Origin: Planctomycetota bacterium
GTDB taxonomy: Bacteria; Planctomycetota; Planctomycetia; Pirellulales; Pirellulaceae
DNA length: 44,672 bases
Direction: 5' to 3'
NCBI GenBank assembly: GCA_963204965.1
Contig: CAUJKA010000299.1
Span: 1-44,672, forward strand
Below the pieces are notes generated by a model, which was given only the letters and a program-made list of their open reading frames with translations, did not search any database and had not been told where the DNA came from. The stretch's first letter is position 1, and every line of letters begins with the position of its first letter. Of the stretch, positions 1 to 9,289 are shown one piece after another. Made by a program: the position numbers and the translations under genes.

Positions 1-92
1 GCGGGTGAGACGCCCGCGCACCGAAGAGACGTATGTTGTGACGGCATTGCGGGCGGGACGCCCGCGCACCGGTACGCGGGCGTCCCGCCCGC
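1..92. repeat. GC-rich inverted repeat, planctomycete intergenic type
   Basis: An 18-bp arm at 49-66 is perfectly complementary to 75-92, with an 8-base loop. The core unit is GCGGGCGGGACGCCCGCG followed by a CACC-like tail. A diverged copy of the unit occupies 1-22, and another lies at 3685-3707. The hairpin lies just downstream of the minus-strand exporter gene and could act as a transcript end, but no T-run follows it on that strand, so a classical intrinsic terminator is not supported. Confidence 0.8.
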
Positions 93-101
93 TTCTAAGT
101 C

Positions 102-3026
102 CTAAGCCGCCATTTGATTGCTCTCAGGCTCTACTTCAACCACCTTTTTCTTCTTGGGGATGAAGCACTTGCCCAGAGGACTTGCTAGCAGTGCTGGTAA
201 CAACACCAGCTCGGCAACAACACCTGCAAACAAGATGCTGAGCATCAACCAACCGAACTTCTGAGTCGGCGCGAAGGTGCTAAAGGCAAATACCGATAGG
301 CCCAAGCCGCTGACGGTGGCTGCTTGCAACGTGGGAACCGCGCAGTGGCAATACGCCGCCGCAATCGCCTCCTTGCGTCCCTCCCTGTGTTCCAGTTCCT
401 CACGGAATCTAGCCAGGAAGTGAATTGTATCATCCACGGCAACACCCAGCGCAATGGAAGCGGTCATCAACGATCCGATATCGATCGCTACTCCCATCCA
501 ACCCATACCGCCGAACACTAACAGAATCGGAACTAAGTTTGGAATCATCGCCACACATCCAGCCATGAAACTGCGCGACACAAACATCATGATGGGCGTA
601 ATGGTTAAGAAAGACCAGAAGGTACTTTCCGAAAGGCTGTTGAGGAGGGCTCGTTGAGCTTGATAAACGATAGGAACCACGCCTGTATAGACAGCGCTCA
701 GCTCAAGAGGTTTAGTCGACGTGTCGCTCTTGCCACTAACGTTAGCAACCGCTGGCGTTGTGGGCAATTGGCTAGCTCGCGCGACCAAAAGCTTGGGCAC
801 GATCGATTGAGTCAGTGTCAAATCGGTTTCGGAAAAATCTCCGTAAGCCAGAATTGAATCGTACTGGTTCAGCTTTCGCAAACCAGCGATTGGGACTTCG
901 GTGGGTACGCTGTCTTCGATAACCACGTCGGTCGCCAATTGTTTCAGTTGCTCTGAAAGCAGACTCACAACTTGCTGCTTCTGAGCTCGACTAGGATCAT
1001 CCTTAAAGTAACCCCACAACAAAACGCGCCGTCGTTCTCCTGAGTCTTCAGGCTTGGAGCGCATTTGTAATTCGCTCAAGATCTTGGAGCGAAGATAGCA
1101 CGCGTCGATGAGCGGTTGGGCAACTGCTTGTAAATCACGCGTGAAGGTACCGTAGTCCACATCGTTAAAGGCCGCCACGCGCAGGCTCACTCGCCATAGC
1201 TCGGACTTTTCTTCTTCATCGATTCGCAGGAACCCAGTATCGATTAGAGCTTGTTTATCGGCGGTCAATCGTTTGTTAATTGCCGTGCGATAGACGATTG
1301 CCTTAACGCCGGACTTTTCGTTGGGCAGTTTTGGAGCAAAGGCTGTAGCAGAGAGGCTTTGGCCTACGATCTCTTCGCCGCTCGCACCAAATCGCTTCTC
1401 GATCAGGTTTTGCAATTGCGAGACGACTTCCATTCGCTGCACGAACGTCAACGGCGCCATCAATGCAGTGCCATCGTCGGTGGGCTTGGCTTGCCAATGT
1501 TCAGGGAACACTAAGACAATTTCTAGCGGTACTAGCTTGCCTAAGTTGGCCTCGAGCCAACGATAGTCTTGAAGAATCTTGGCGCGAGAGTCGAACAGCT
1601 TGAGCAGATCAATACTGGAGCGAGCGTAAAAAATGCCGAACCCAACCACCGCCGTAAACAGGATGCTCATCGCACCCACAAATCGGTAGTGATTGACGGT
1701 GAACATGGCATAAGAGTACCAGTACGAGCTCATGTAGCTATTCGAATGCCCGGTCGCTTTATCATCTTTTTGATGTGACTTGAGCAACCAACGCTTGCCA
1801 GCTTTCGTTACTTGCAACGCTGCCGGAACAACCAGATACACGACTAATACCAAAACCATAACGCCGATGGCTGAATAGATGCCGAACTTTTTGATTGGCA
1901 CTAATTCACTGACAGCCAACGACAATAGACCTATCGCTGTGGTTATCGAGCAGAGCAGGGCGGGCTTCCACGCGAGTTTGACGGCTTTTTCTGCCGCTCC
2001 ATGAAGTCCATTTTCTTCGACAGCTTCGCGATAGTAGCTGACCAAGTGGATCGATCCAGAGATAGCAAGCACATAAACGAGCGAAGGCATCGACATCAAG
2101 ATGGCATCGACGTTCTGACCCGTTAGCCAAACAACGCCTAAAGAGATCGCAGCACTTAGGACTCCGCACAGGAAGACAATCGCAGTCAGTGCAACGCTGC
2201 GCAGCGCCCACCAGGCTAAGCCAATGCCCAGAAGTCCTGAAACTCCCGCCAAGCGAATCAGCGTTCGTTCGCCCTCTTCGTCAATTGCCACGTTGTCGAT
2301 CGGCGGACCACCCAAATGCACTTCATCAGGGCTCACGCCTGCCGCTTCGATCATTCTTGTGATCAAACCTGGTGGAAGTGGCCCACCAATCAATCGCTTG
2401 CGACCTTTACCAACGACATTTTTCAGTTCATTGAGAGCTGCAGGCTTTAGCGTCACGATCAAGCAGGTCTGGCGTCCATCGGGACCAACCATCACCCCTT
2501 TAAGTCTCTTAACTGCTTCTCGTACAGATAAGCTCAACGGTTCGGAGGTAAGCTTGTTAATGACCGACCGTCCCGATTCAACCGACTTGACGTACTTGTG
2601 AACCAGCTCGCGATCCTCCGCGCTGATTGCAATTGAGTCAACTTGTGAAGCTTGATCACTTCCAAGCTCAACGCCAGATTCGGTGGCGAACTCAGCATCC
2701 GAATCCGCTGCAACAGTTGCAGGAACGGGACTGAGCATGGCGGTTAGTTTCGCAATCCGCGGATCGTCCTGTTGATCTTCGGTAAATCCCAAACGGCAGC
2801 CGTCCCAACTGACGATCACGAATTGATCCGAAGCAAAGTGCTTGCGGAACCAAGCCAATTTCTTAGTTTCGTCGAACGCTTTGGGAAGCCAATCTTCGAC
2901 GTGATTCTCATTACTGCGAACTGCCTTCAGCGCCGTGTAGAATGCCAGCGGCGTCGCCAAGAATGTCAGCAGTAGAAGGGGCCAGCCCCATCGCTGATAA
3001 AATGTGCGTGTTTTTGTTGAATACAT
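102..3026 (-). CDS. RND/MMPL-family transporter (predicted exporter)
   Basis: This is an inner-membrane protein of about 974 residues. Its layout is that of the RND superfamily MMPL/SecDF-like branch: one N-terminal membrane helix, a long periplasmic loop, a block of about five helices, a second helix and loop, then a C-terminal block of about five helices. The two halves are similar, including GxxxD-like segments such as GVAVDDTIHFLARF in the second half and SGSIHLVSYYREA in the first. Such proteins use the proton gradient to export lipids, hopanoids or drugs; the substrate here cannot be read from the sequence. The longest frame starts with GTG at 3086. The ATG at 3026 (MYSTKTR) is preferred because the first helix follows directly, but neither start has a convincing ribosome-binding site. 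It appears monocistronic and is divergent from the DUF4832 gene. Confidence 0.85.
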   Translation of the reverse strand: MYSTKTRTFYQRWGWPLLLLTFLATPLAFYTALKAVRSNENHVEDWLPKAFDETKKLAWFRKHFASDQFVIVSWDGCRLGFTEDQQDDPRIAKLTAMLSPVPATVAADSDAEFATESGVELGSDQASQVDSIAISAEDRELVHKYVKSVESGRSVINKLTSEPLSLSVREAVKRLKGVMVGPDGRQTCLIVTLKPAALNELKNVVGKGRKRLIGGPLPPGLITRMIEAAGVSPDEVHLGGPPIDNVAIDEEGERTLIRLAGVSGLLGIGLAWWALRSVALTAIVFLCGVLSAAISLGVVWLTGQNVDAILMSMPSLVYVLAISGSIHLVSYYREAVEENGLHGAAEKAVKLAWKPALLCSITTAIGLLSLAVSELVPIKKFGIYSAIGVMVLVLVVYLVVPAALQVTKAGKRWLLKSHQKDDKATGHSNSYMSSYWYSYAMFTVNHYRFVGAMSILFTAVVGFGIFYARSSIDLLKLFDSRAKILQDYRWLEANLGKLVPLEIVLVFPEHWQAKPTDDGTALMAPLTFVQRMEVVSQLQNLIEKRFGASGEEIVGQSLSATAFAPKLPNEKSGVKAIVYRTAINKRLTADKQALIDTGFLRIDEEEKSELWRVSLRVAAFNDVDYGTFTRDLQAVAQPLIDACYLRSKILSELQMRSKPEDSGERRRVLLWGYFKDDPSRAQKQQVVSLLSEQLKQLATDVVIEDSVPTEVPIAGLRKLNQYDSILAYGDFSETDLTLTQSIVPKLLVARASQLPTTPAVANVSGKSDTSTKPLELSAVYTGVVPIVYQAQRALLNSLSESTFWSFLTITPIMMFVSRSFMAGCVAMIPNLVPILLVFGGMGWMGVAIDIGSLMTASIALGVAVDDTIHFLARFREELEHREGRKEAIAAAYCHCAVPTLQAATVSGLGLSVFAFSTFAPTQKFGWLMLSILFAGVVAELVLLPALLASPLGKCFIPKKKKVVEVEPESNQMAA

Positions 3027-3192
3027 TAGTTGCAGTAACTTGTCTTGCGGAATGTGCGTGGGGTTGGTTGTACAAGCGGTGCGCACGTTGGGACGTTACA
3101 GAAACTGGCACTACGCAAGCAACAGGAAAATAGAACTTATTTGAAAAAAGAATGCATGCATTGAGAGCGTCGAGACCCTCAAAACCGCTGGC

Positions 3193-3540
3193 TCAGACTA
3201 AAAGCGACACTCGCATGAGGTAGAGAGATTGCAGGCAGTTGCTTTGCGCGGGATGAGTCGGCCGAAACAGCTTCGCGTGATTTCCAGATGGCTGGCAATC
3301 TAGACTAAGTTGTGGACTCAAGGCCTTTTCAAGAAAGATCCCATGAGTAGCTTGTACCTGCGAGCTTCGATTGCTGCAATCAAAAAGCGTCGACGAACTG
3401 TTGTGGCTGGCACCAATTGAAACCTGACGGGCTTCGACGTTTCTGGCAAGCGTGGAAAACACGACTGCCGAAACCACCGCGACGGCGCAAAGCAGCGGGA
3501 GAAACGAGCTTCTGGTCTTTTGTGGATTTTGGGCAGCCAT
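3193..3540 (-). CDS. small predicted secreted protein, function unknown
   Basis: A 115-residue frame starts at MAAQNPQKTR. Basic and polar residues are followed by a hydrophobic stretch at about residues 13-31 (LPLLCAVAVVSAVVF) and a possible signal peptidase site near VEA-RQV. An AGGGG sequence lies just before the ATG at 3540, which favours it over the in-frame upstream ATG at 3564. The mature part has two cysteines close to repeated Ser/Asn but no family I recognise. It lies between the exporter gene and the DUF4832 gene. It could be a chance frame with a hydrophobic segment; the signal peptide and ribosome-binding site are the only support. Confidence 0.4.
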   Translation of the reverse strand: MAAQNPQKTRSSFLPLLCAVAVVSAVVFSTLARNVEARQVSIGASHNSSSTLFDCSNRSSQVQATHGIFLEKALSPQLSLDCQPSGNHAKLFRPTHPAQSNCLQSLYLMRVSLLV

Positions 3541-3670
3541 GGGAAACCCCTGAGTAGATCTCAAAGGTTATACGGCTTGCCACTTGAAGCTGTCAAGTTA
3601 GTTCCAATGGCGGGTGGCAACATGGGCTGAGTTTAACTGCAAAAATAGCCTCTTTGCGCGGGCGTGCGCT

Positions 3671-3721
3671 GCCTGGGGTCGGAAGCGGGCGGGACGCCCG
3701 CGTACCCAAGCAACCCCAGGC
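3671..3721. repeat. Inverted repeat enclosing a GCGGGCGGGACGCCCGCG unit
   Basis: Outer arms GCCTGGGG (3671-3678) and CCCCAGGC (3714-3721) flank a copy of the GC-rich unit seen at 49-66 and 75-92. The unit is itself self-complementary (GCGGGCG...CGCCCGC), so the element would fold as a two-level hairpin. It lies about 70 bases upstream of the DUF4832 start, in the divergent intergenic region. Confidence 0.7.
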
Positions 3722-3793
3722 AATTAAGCCTCACCCATTTCGTCCACACCTGAGATAATGATGTTCCGTTTCCACACACTGGAGGATCGAAAC

Positions 3794-5125
3794 ATGACTC
3801 GTCTGACCTTATCAAGGCTTATTGTCGTTGCAGTTTCACTTTTTGTTTTTGGTCTCGAATCGCTCGCCGCACAGACAATTGAGAACGTCGTCGTGAAGCC
3901 TCGGCCCAGCGAAGGCCCCTTGGACAATCCGCTCAAAGGTTGGTGTCCTTACACAGACGCTGGCGAGATCAACCAACCGTACTCGATGGTCTTTCAGTAC
4001 ATCTCGTGGCGCGAGCTTGAACCTGTTGAGGGCGACTTTCGATTTGCCGAGTGGGAGCGATCGTGGGATGTTGGGGCAGGCAAAGGCAAGCACATCATTT
4101 TTCGCGTCTACATCGACTACCCTACCAAGCCTTCGGGTTTGCCTGACTGGCTGCGAAAAGCCGGCGTGAAGGAAACTGCCTACGACGATTATGGTGGAGG
4201 CAAGTCACCGGATTACAACGACTCTCGCATGGTCGCAGCTATGGAGCGGTTGATTGCCGCGCTGGGTCAGCGCTACAACAAAGACCCGCGAGTCGCCTTC
4301 ATTCAGCTGGGCTTGTTGGGCTTTTGGGGCGAGTGGCATACGTACCCGCGTTCAGAACTTTACGCATCGAAAGGTACCGAACAACGAGTCATCGATGCTT
4401 ATCGAAAATCCTTTCCTGACAAGTCGCTGATGGTTCGATACGCGCGAGACTACGCGGGCAAACAACCGTGGATTGGCTTCCACGATGACATGTTTCCAGA
4501 AGACACTGACAATGGAAAGGACTGGGGCTTCTTAGCAGGCTTGAGACGTGAGAAGCGAATGGAGAATTGGAAGCTGGCTGTCGTTGGTGGCGAGATGGTA
4601 CCGGGGCAAGCCGAGAAGTGGTTGGGGGCCGGCTTGAGCACCACCAACACAGCGCTTGATCGCGCGCACTTCACGTGGGTCGGTCCTTACTGCCCCGCGT
4701 TAGTCACTACGAAGAACAAAGAGTTTCGTAAGCAAAGCGAAGCGCTTGTTCGCAAGATGGGCTACAACTTTCAGATCACCGAAGTGTCGCATCCAAGTCG
4801 TACTAACAAGGCGTTGCAAGTAACACTCAAAGGCAACAACACCGGTGTCGCGCCGTTTTATTACCCTTGGGTAGTCGAGTGGGCGTTGTTGGATCGAGCA
4901 GGAAAAGTTGTTTCGATACAGAAATCAGCTTGGGACATTCGCAAGTGGCAACCAGGCGCCTTCGAAGAAACTGCCGAGCTAGACTTCAGTGCACCGTCCG
5001 GCGAGTACAAGCTGGCAATCGGCATTCGCGATCCATGGACCGACCGCCCAGCCGTTCGTTTCGCCAACGAACTGACGGTTACGAATGGCTGGACTGTTGT
5101 TTCGCAATTGCGAGTGGACGAGTAG
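3794..5125 (+). CDS. Secreted DUF4832 domain protein (glycoside-hydrolase-like)
   Basis: The protein has about 443 residues. A signal peptide (MTRLTLSRLIVVAVSLFVFG...AAQ) is followed by a domain I recognise as DUF4832, which resembles TIM-barrel glycoside hydrolases. Landmarks are the opening NPLKGWCPY motif, FQYISWRELEPVEGDF (a barrel-like W-x-E-x-EP motif), and LGFWGEWHTYP, where the Glu could be a catalytic acid. The C-terminal part (from about residue 330) looks like a beta-sandwich. The start is set at 3794 because GGAGG lies at 3781-3785 with good spacing; the longer frame from 3758 has no such site. It probably acts on a polysaccharide in the periplasm or outside the cell, but the substrate is unknown. 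It stands alone, convergent with the lipoprotein gene at 5608. Confidence 0.8.
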   Translation: MTRLTLSRLIVVAVSLFVFGLESLAAQTIENVVVKPRPSEGPLDNPLKGWCPYTDAGEINQPYSMVFQYISWRELEPVEGDFRFAEWERSWDVGAGKGKHIIFRVYIDYPTKPSGLPDWLRKAGVKETAYDDYGGGKSPDYNDSRMVAAMERLIAALGQRYNKDPRVAFIQLGLLGFWGEWHTYPRSELYASKGTEQRVIDAYRKSFPDKSLMVRYARDYAGKQPWIGFHDDMFPEDTDNGKDWGFLAGLRREKRMENWKLAVVGGEMVPGQAEKWLGAGLSTTNTALDRAHFTWVGPYCPALVTTKNKEFRKQSEALVRKMGYNFQITEVSHPSRTNKALQVTLKGNNTGVAPFYYPWVVEWALLDRAGKVVSIQKSAWDIRKWQPGAFEETAELDFSAPSGEYKLAIGIRDPWTDRPAVRFANELTVTNGWTVVSQLRVDE

Positions 5126-5244
5126 GTTGAATTGAAATGGCTTTAATTGGATTGTAATGAGGCTGGTTGCAGTTGGTCAGATAGGTTGGCAGCACAAGTT
5201 TCTTTCTTGAGCCAAGCTTTGAGCGCCATTTGGTAGATGGCTTT

Positions 5245-5542
5245 CAGCCCGGAGGGCGCTACATCGTAGCCGGTGGTGTCAACCACCGGATCACAAGCTG
5301 CGATTTGTCTTCAGCCCAGAGGGCGACACATAGCATGCTTTGTTTGACTCAGCAGCTAGAGAAAAGATACCTTGCATCTTCATGAACCAATCTAAATATT
5401 TCTAAGCTAAGCCGAGGGAAAAGACCTTAATCTCACTCATACCTCCAACCCAAACATGTATCGCCCTCCGGGCTTCAGAACTCACACACCAACAACCGGT
5501 GGTTGACACCACCGGCAAAGATTTGTCGCCCTCCGGGCTGAA
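5245..5542. repeat. 300-bp mirror-arranged inverted repeat module
   Basis: The region holds two oppositely oriented groups of the same elements. The left group is CAGCCCGGAGGGCG (5245-5258), a 21-bp palindromic unit (5269-5289) and TCAGCCCAGAGGGCGACA (5311-5328). The right group is TCGCCCTCCGGGCTTCAG (5461-5478), the exact reverse complement of the 21-bp unit (5496-5516) and a CCCTCCGGGCTGAA unit (5524-5542). It fills most of the gap between two convergent genes. No gene is seen in 5126-5607. Confidence 0.8.
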
Positions 5543-5607
5543 GAGTTCCTATTTGGGATGCTTGCCACAAATAGGTTAAGCTTTCGACACGAGTTCGTAC
5601 CCGTGCT

Positions 5608-6042
5608 TTACTTTTTCAGCTCAATTGGCAAATCAACCGTCCCGGCGGTTACTTCAACCTTGAGGCCTTTTTCCTTCGTAGCATACTTGCCTTTGAACAT
5701 GTCGGGTCCGGGTTCAAAGAGGCCTTGCATGCGCTGGGATTCGGTCGGCTTGACCGATGGATCTGGGTAAATTGCGATGACGGTATACGATCCGGGAGGA
5801 ATGCCAGGATTCAAGTCTGTCGTCACCGAAAATGCTCCACCAGCTTGAGAAACGGCGGACGATGGCATTTTGCCATCGGAAGGATGAAAGGTAAGTTGGA
5901 TGCCTTCCGTTGGTGTTCCATCGACTTTAGCAACACCTTTGACTTGAACCAATTTGTTGCCGCTGCCGCATCCACTTAGAACGAGAAGGGCGATGGAGGC
6001 GAAGCCAATCCAATGTTTTGCTTTTGATGTATTCCGAACCAT
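5608..6042 (-). CDS. Small lipoprotein paired with DUF1559, copy 1
   Basis: This 144-residue protein has a lipoprotein signal peptide. The hydrophobic segment IGFASIALLVLSGC ends in the lipobox LSGC (Cys about residue 25). The rest is a compact beta-rich domain of the carboxypeptidase-regulatory/transthyretin-like kind: VKGVAKVDGTPTEGIQLTF, then a GGAFSVTTD strand, then a G-SYTVIAIYPDP strand. An AGGAG site lies nine bases before the ATG. It follows the DUF1559 gene of copy 1, but a strong terminator at 6131-6164 separates them. It is a clear paralogue of the lipoprotein at 7781-8230; both share the MQG-FEPGPD--KGKY stretch near the C-terminus. The function is unknown. Small lipoproteins of this type are commonly found next to DUF1559 genes in planctomycetes. 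Confidence 0.85.
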   Translation of the reverse strand: MVRNTSKAKHWIGFASIALLVLSGCGSGNKLVQVKGVAKVDGTPTEGIQLTFHPSDGKMPSSAVSQAGGAFSVTTDLNPGIPPGSYTVIAIYPDPSVKPTESQRMQGLFEPGPDMFKGKYATKEKGLKVEVTAGTVDLPIELKK

Positions 6043-6130
6043 TCTTTTGAACTCCTAAGTGATTGCTGCGCTTCAAAATGAAGCGTGATAACTGTATTCT
6101 GCTCGTGTCTGAGAAACATCTCAACTAGTC

Positions 6131-6164
6131 AATAAAAAACGAGCCCACAGCATCTGTGGGCTCG
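6131..6164 (-). terminator. Intrinsic terminator behind DUF1559 copy 1
   Basis: An 11-bp perfect stem (6140-6150 with 6154-6164) closes a 3-base loop. On the minus strand it is followed by a run of U (complement of 6131-6139). It lies 27 bases after the DUF1559 stop codon and before the lipoprotein gene, so it should cut or reduce read-through into the lipoprotein. Confidence 0.9.
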
Positions 6165-6190
6165 CATGTTAGTTTTTCATCGCGCCAAAA

Positions 6191-7276
6191 CTATTCGCCA
6201 AGGCTCACTGTTTCGCCACCACTGCGTGTTACGACTCCAACAAATGATATACCATCCAAAGTTGCGGACATGAATGTCACCGAACCATCGCCACGCAGAA
6301 CTTGAACTCCACCACTGTGGAAAGAGTAAGGATTGTTTTCGTTGTAAACGTTGATGAACGAACAACCTGGATTGTTCGGATTTAGAATATCTGCTCCGCT
6401 CAGTCCACGGGCAACTCGAGCAACATTCCAGTCAGCGTAGGTTGCGTTCAAACCCAGTCCACCGTCTAGCAATGATTGACCAGGAATTGGCTTGCCGCGG
6501 AAGTATCGCTTTTGCATTCCAGCACGTTCAACCACACAAATGGTGTTTGAAAGACCATCAGTTACTTCTGCAAACTTAATCCTAGGCTTACCGACAATTC
6601 CGTCACTCGCCGTAGAGCTTGCATTTCCGCTAGTTTCTTCAGGCACTCCCAGCATCGCATTGTCAGAATAGGTAGCAGGGTTGGGCAAATTCAAGCAAGA
6701 TGTTCCAACCAGCGATGAGTGTAATCCACGTAGTGGTGCGTAGTCCGTCCTCGGTAGAGTGTATGGTTGTGGACATCCAATCGCTGCGAAGTATGGACCG
6801 TAGTCGCATGGAACTTCTGGCGTTGACGGGCAAATAAAGACAGGCAGATTATTACGAACTGTTGCAGGAACTGTTGTGAACCAAGGTGCCGGCAAGTTGC
6901 GTGGATCTAGATAAGCCTTCTTTAGATCGAAGAGATCGGAGATTGTGCCTTGCTCTAGATACGGTAGCAATTGAAAAAAGCAGCTTTGTCGGCGAGCATC
7001 CACGGTTGCCAAAAAGAATGGATTACCCGATGCAGCGTAAGCATCTCCACGCGCGAATTGCTTACCCCAAGCTGGAACGTACTTGTAGGTTGATTCATGA
7101 TTGTGAAATGCCAAGCCAATCTGCTTCAAGTTATTTCCGCAGCTCATCCGCCGTGCAGCTTCTCGCGCGGCTTGAACAGCGGGTAACAGCAGTCCAACGA
7201 GGATTCCAATAATTGCGATTACAACCAGAAGCTCCACGAGCGTGAAGCCGCGATTGCCAGAAGATGATCTCTTCAT
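6191..7276 (-). CDS. DUF1559 prepilin-like protein, copy 1
   Basis: This 361-residue protein has a type IV prepilin-type N-terminus: basic residues, then [19 protein letters not shown], with cleavage expected after the Gly before Phe and Glu at +5. The helix continues into [16 protein letters not shown]. The DUF1559 body (SBP_bac_10 family) follows, with [14 protein letters not shown] and ITDGLSNT-type motifs (here [17 protein letters not shown]). It ends with the H-X9-DG motif, seen as [17 protein letters not shown]. The start at 7276 is chosen because GGAGG lies five bases before this ATG; the longer frame adds 36 implausible residues. Such proteins occur in dozens of copies in planctomycete genomes and probably form cell-surface pseudopilin-like structures. 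Its closest relative here is the gene at 8255-9289. Confidence 0.92.
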   Translation of the reverse strand: MKRSSSGNRGFTLVELLVVIAIIGILVGLLLPAVQAAREAARRMSCGNNLKQIGLAFHNHESTYKYVPAWGKQFARGDAYAASGNPFFLATVDARRQSCFFQLLPYLEQGTISDLFDLKKAYLDPRNLPAPWFTTVPATVRNNLPVFICPSTPEVPCDYGPYFAAIGCPQPYTLPRTDYAPLRGLHSSLVGTSCLNLPNPATYSDNAMLGVPEETSGNASSTASDGIVGKPRIKFAEVTDGLSNTICVVERAGMQKRYFRGKPIPGQSLLDGGLGLNATYADWNVARVARGLSGADILNPNNPGCSFINVYNENNPYSFHSGGVQVLRGDGSVTFMSATLDGISFVGVVTRSGGETVSLGE

Positions 7277-7573
7277 ACTAGCCTCCGAAAACCTAAGAAA
7301 AGAAATGTTGTGCGGACCGTGTGAACCCCGCTCAATTCCATGGTAGACAGTTTCTGAACTCTTGTGCGTAATCTCAGGGCCCAAAAGCCGGAAAAATGCG
7401 CAAAATCCCCTTGCGGGCAGACTGAGGTGTCTATACCGTCCGTAACGAGTAAGGCGACAACTGAGTTAGTGGCCCGCAGCAGGTTGGCTGGAGCATAGCT
7501 TTTTTCTCTGATTCTTCGAAGTTCCAGCCGCTAAAAGCAATTAAAAGACTCTCTCAACGCGAAAGCGCGAATT

Positions 7574-7626
7574 GGGTGGCACGACCCTAAGAGCAAGCCC
7601 TTAGAGGACTCAGGGACCTGCCACCC
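7574..7626. repeat. Inverted repeat with GGGTGGCA/TGCCACCC ends
   Basis: Perfect 8-bp arms (7574-7581 and 7619-7626) enclose inner CTAAG/CTTAG arms. It lies between the promoter-side sequence of DUF1559 copy 1 and the terminator of copy 2. I recognise this general form as a dispersed planctomycete intergenic repeat, but copy number cannot be checked here. No gene is seen in the rest of 7277-7780. Confidence 0.6.
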
Positions 7627-7696
7627 AGAGACGAAGAATCACATGCCACCGGAGAAAACGTTGTTGTCGAGTCGTTATGGCGAGTTTGTGAACGCC

Positions 7697-7735
7697 AACG
7701 AAAAAAGCTGTACCCATGTGGATACAGCTTTCGTT
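7697..7735 (-). terminator. Intrinsic terminator behind DUF1559 cassette 2
   Basis: The stem AAAGCTGTA/TACAGCTTT (7704-7712 with 7723-7731) is followed on the minus strand by a U-run (complement of 7701-7706). It lies 46 bases past the stop of the lipoprotein at 7781 and should end the two-gene transcript of cassette 2. Confidence 0.75.
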
Positions 7736-7780
7736 GATTTCGAATTGCCGTGTTTGCACTTAGTCGAAATAGATCAGCCG

Positions 7781-8230
7781 CTAACCTTTCTTGAGTTCAA
7801 TGGGAGCGAGCTCCTTTGAACCAGACGTGATTTCGATCTCGACCGTGCTGGTTTGTTTCTTCGAGTACTTGCCCTTGAGCAGATCAGGCCCTGGTTCGAA
7901 AGTGCCTTGCATCATTTGCGCTGCAGTTGGTTTTACCGCTGGGTCGGGATAGGTAGCGGTGACAATATACTTGCCTGTGGCCACACCCGAATCCAAGCCG
8001 GAGGTTAGCGTAAATTTGCCTTGATCGTCGCTTGTACCCGCGGCTGTCACACCGTTAGGGTCGTTCTTTGGAAAGAACATAAGAACGACTCCACCCGTTG
8101 GGGCGCCATCGACCTTTACCGTTCCTTCCACGACAACCAAACCTCCAGATCCGCAGCCTGTCAAACTGGTTATCAAAACAAGTAATCCAAGCAGTGATCC
8201 ATTCCGTCCAAGACTTCGTCGCATGTTCAT
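7781..8230 (-). CDS. Small lipoprotein paired with DUF1559, copy 2
   Basis: This 149-residue lipoprotein has the hydrophobic segment LLGLLVLITSLTGC ending in the lipobox LTGC. The domain matches copy 1: VVEGTVKVDGAPTGGVVLMF, a GKFTLTSG strand, GKYIVTATYPDPAVKPT, and FEPGPDLLKGKYSKK. An AGGA site lies five bases before the ATG at 8230; a second in-frame ATG is two codons downstream. The gene starts only 24 bases after the DUF1559 stop, so the two are almost certainly co-transcribed, unlike copy 1, where a terminator intervenes. The function is unknown; it probably sits at the membrane near the DUF1559 partner. Confidence 0.87.
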   Translation of the reverse strand: MNMRRSLGRNGSLLGLLVLITSLTGCGSGGLVVVEGTVKVDGAPTGGVVLMFFPKNDPNGVTAAGTSDDQGKFTLTSGLDSGVATGKYIVTATYPDPAVKPTAAQMMQGTFEPGPDLLKGKYSKKQTSTVEIEITSGSKELAPIELKKG

Positions 8231-8254
8231 TGTGATCCTTAGAAAGAGCAGAGC

Positions 8255-9289
8255 TTATTCCGTCGTAGTTGTTTCACCACCGTTGCGGGTAATTTGTGAT
8301 GCCAGTACGACTGAGGACGTGGTCTGTGATATGAATGTTACTGAACCGTCCCCCATCACCACTTGTGCACCACCTGGATGGAATGAGTAAAGTCCACTTT
8401 CGTTGATAATGTTGATTGAAGAACATCCCGCTTCAATAATGTTGTTCAGGTTAGCGCCTGAGTAACCTCTAATTTGTCGTGCAGTGTTGTGATCACCGTA
8501 AAATGAATTTAGCTGCAAGCCAAATCCTGCAAAAGTGGGAACCGTAGTGAAGCCAACGCCTAGGGTCTTCTTGCCCCGGAAATAGGTGTTCTGCTTTCCT
8601 GCTAACTCAGCCAAACAGATTGTATTCGATAATCCGTCAGTAACTTCAGCGAACTTGATCTTCCAACCTGTAACGGTATTGGTCACTCCAAGCATCCCAT
8701 TTTTTGTCGAGCCGGTTGTCATTGCAGCGCAACTTGCAAGTGAAGAGTGAATACCCTTCAACGGAATATAGTCGGTTCGAGGAAGCACTATCGATCCAAG
8801 TGGAAGACCGTTGGCCTGAAAATATGGGCCGTAATCCGATGGGGGATCTCCAGGAGTCGATGGACAAATGTAAGCAGAAATTGGTGATTGTGCGGTCTTG
8901 TTGATTGTGCCGTAGGCTGGAGGCATGTTCACAGGATCAACGTAACTGCGTTTCTTGTCGAACATGTCATAGATGGTTCCTTGCTCAATGTATGGGAGCA
9001 AGTGGAACAGAGTACCAAACGTTGCAGTTTGACCATAGGGATTGGATGGCGTCGGTTGCTCAGCTAATGGAATGTCCCTTTCACTTCCGTGAATGTACTT
9101 GTATGTCGATTCGAAGTTATGAATTGCCAAGCCTGCTTGCTTCATATTGTTACCGCAGCTCATTCGTCGAGCGGCTTCGCGAGCAGCTTGAACTGCAGGC
9201 AACAATAGTCCAACCAAAATGCCGATGATGGCGATGACCACCAACAGCTCAACCAAGGTAAAGCCGTGGTTTCGAGATACCCTTTTCAT
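8255..9289 (-). CDS. DUF1559 prepilin-like protein, copy 2
   Basis: This 344-residue protein has the same plan as copy 1: prepilin N-terminus [16 protein letters not shown], the [16 protein letters not shown] helix, and a DUF1559 body with MKQAGLAIHNFESTYKYI and [17 protein letters not shown]. It ends with the H-X9-DG motif FHPGGAQVVMGDGSVTF. Two adjacent ATGs exist at 9292 and 9289. The second is preferred because GGAGA lies five bases upstream; the longer frame from 9340 is not supported. It is the first gene of a two-gene transcript with the lipoprotein at 7781. The tandem arrangement and similarity to 6191-7276 indicate duplication of a whole DUF1559-lipoprotein cassette. Confidence 0.92.
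   Translation of the reverse strand: MKRVSRNHGFTLVELLVVIAIIGILVGLLLPAVQAAREAARRMSCGNNMKQAGLAIHNFESTYKYIHGSERDIPLAEQPTPSNPYGQTATFGTLFHLLPYIEQGTIYDMFDKKRSYVDPVNMPPAYGTINKTAQSPISAYICPSTPGDPPSDYGPYFQANGLPLGSIVLPRTDYIPLKGIHSSLASCAAMTTGSTKNGMLGVTNTVTGWKIKFAEVTDGLSNTICLAELAGKQNTYFRGKKTLGVGFTTVPTFAGFGLQLNSFYGDHNTARQIRGYSGANLNNIIEAGCSSINIINESGLYSFHPGGAQVVMGDGSVTFISQTTSSVVLASQITRNGGETTTTE

Noticed and set aside
1..92. Intrinsic terminator for the RND gene
   Set aside because: The stem is strong, but no U-run follows on the minus strand; recorded as a repeat only.
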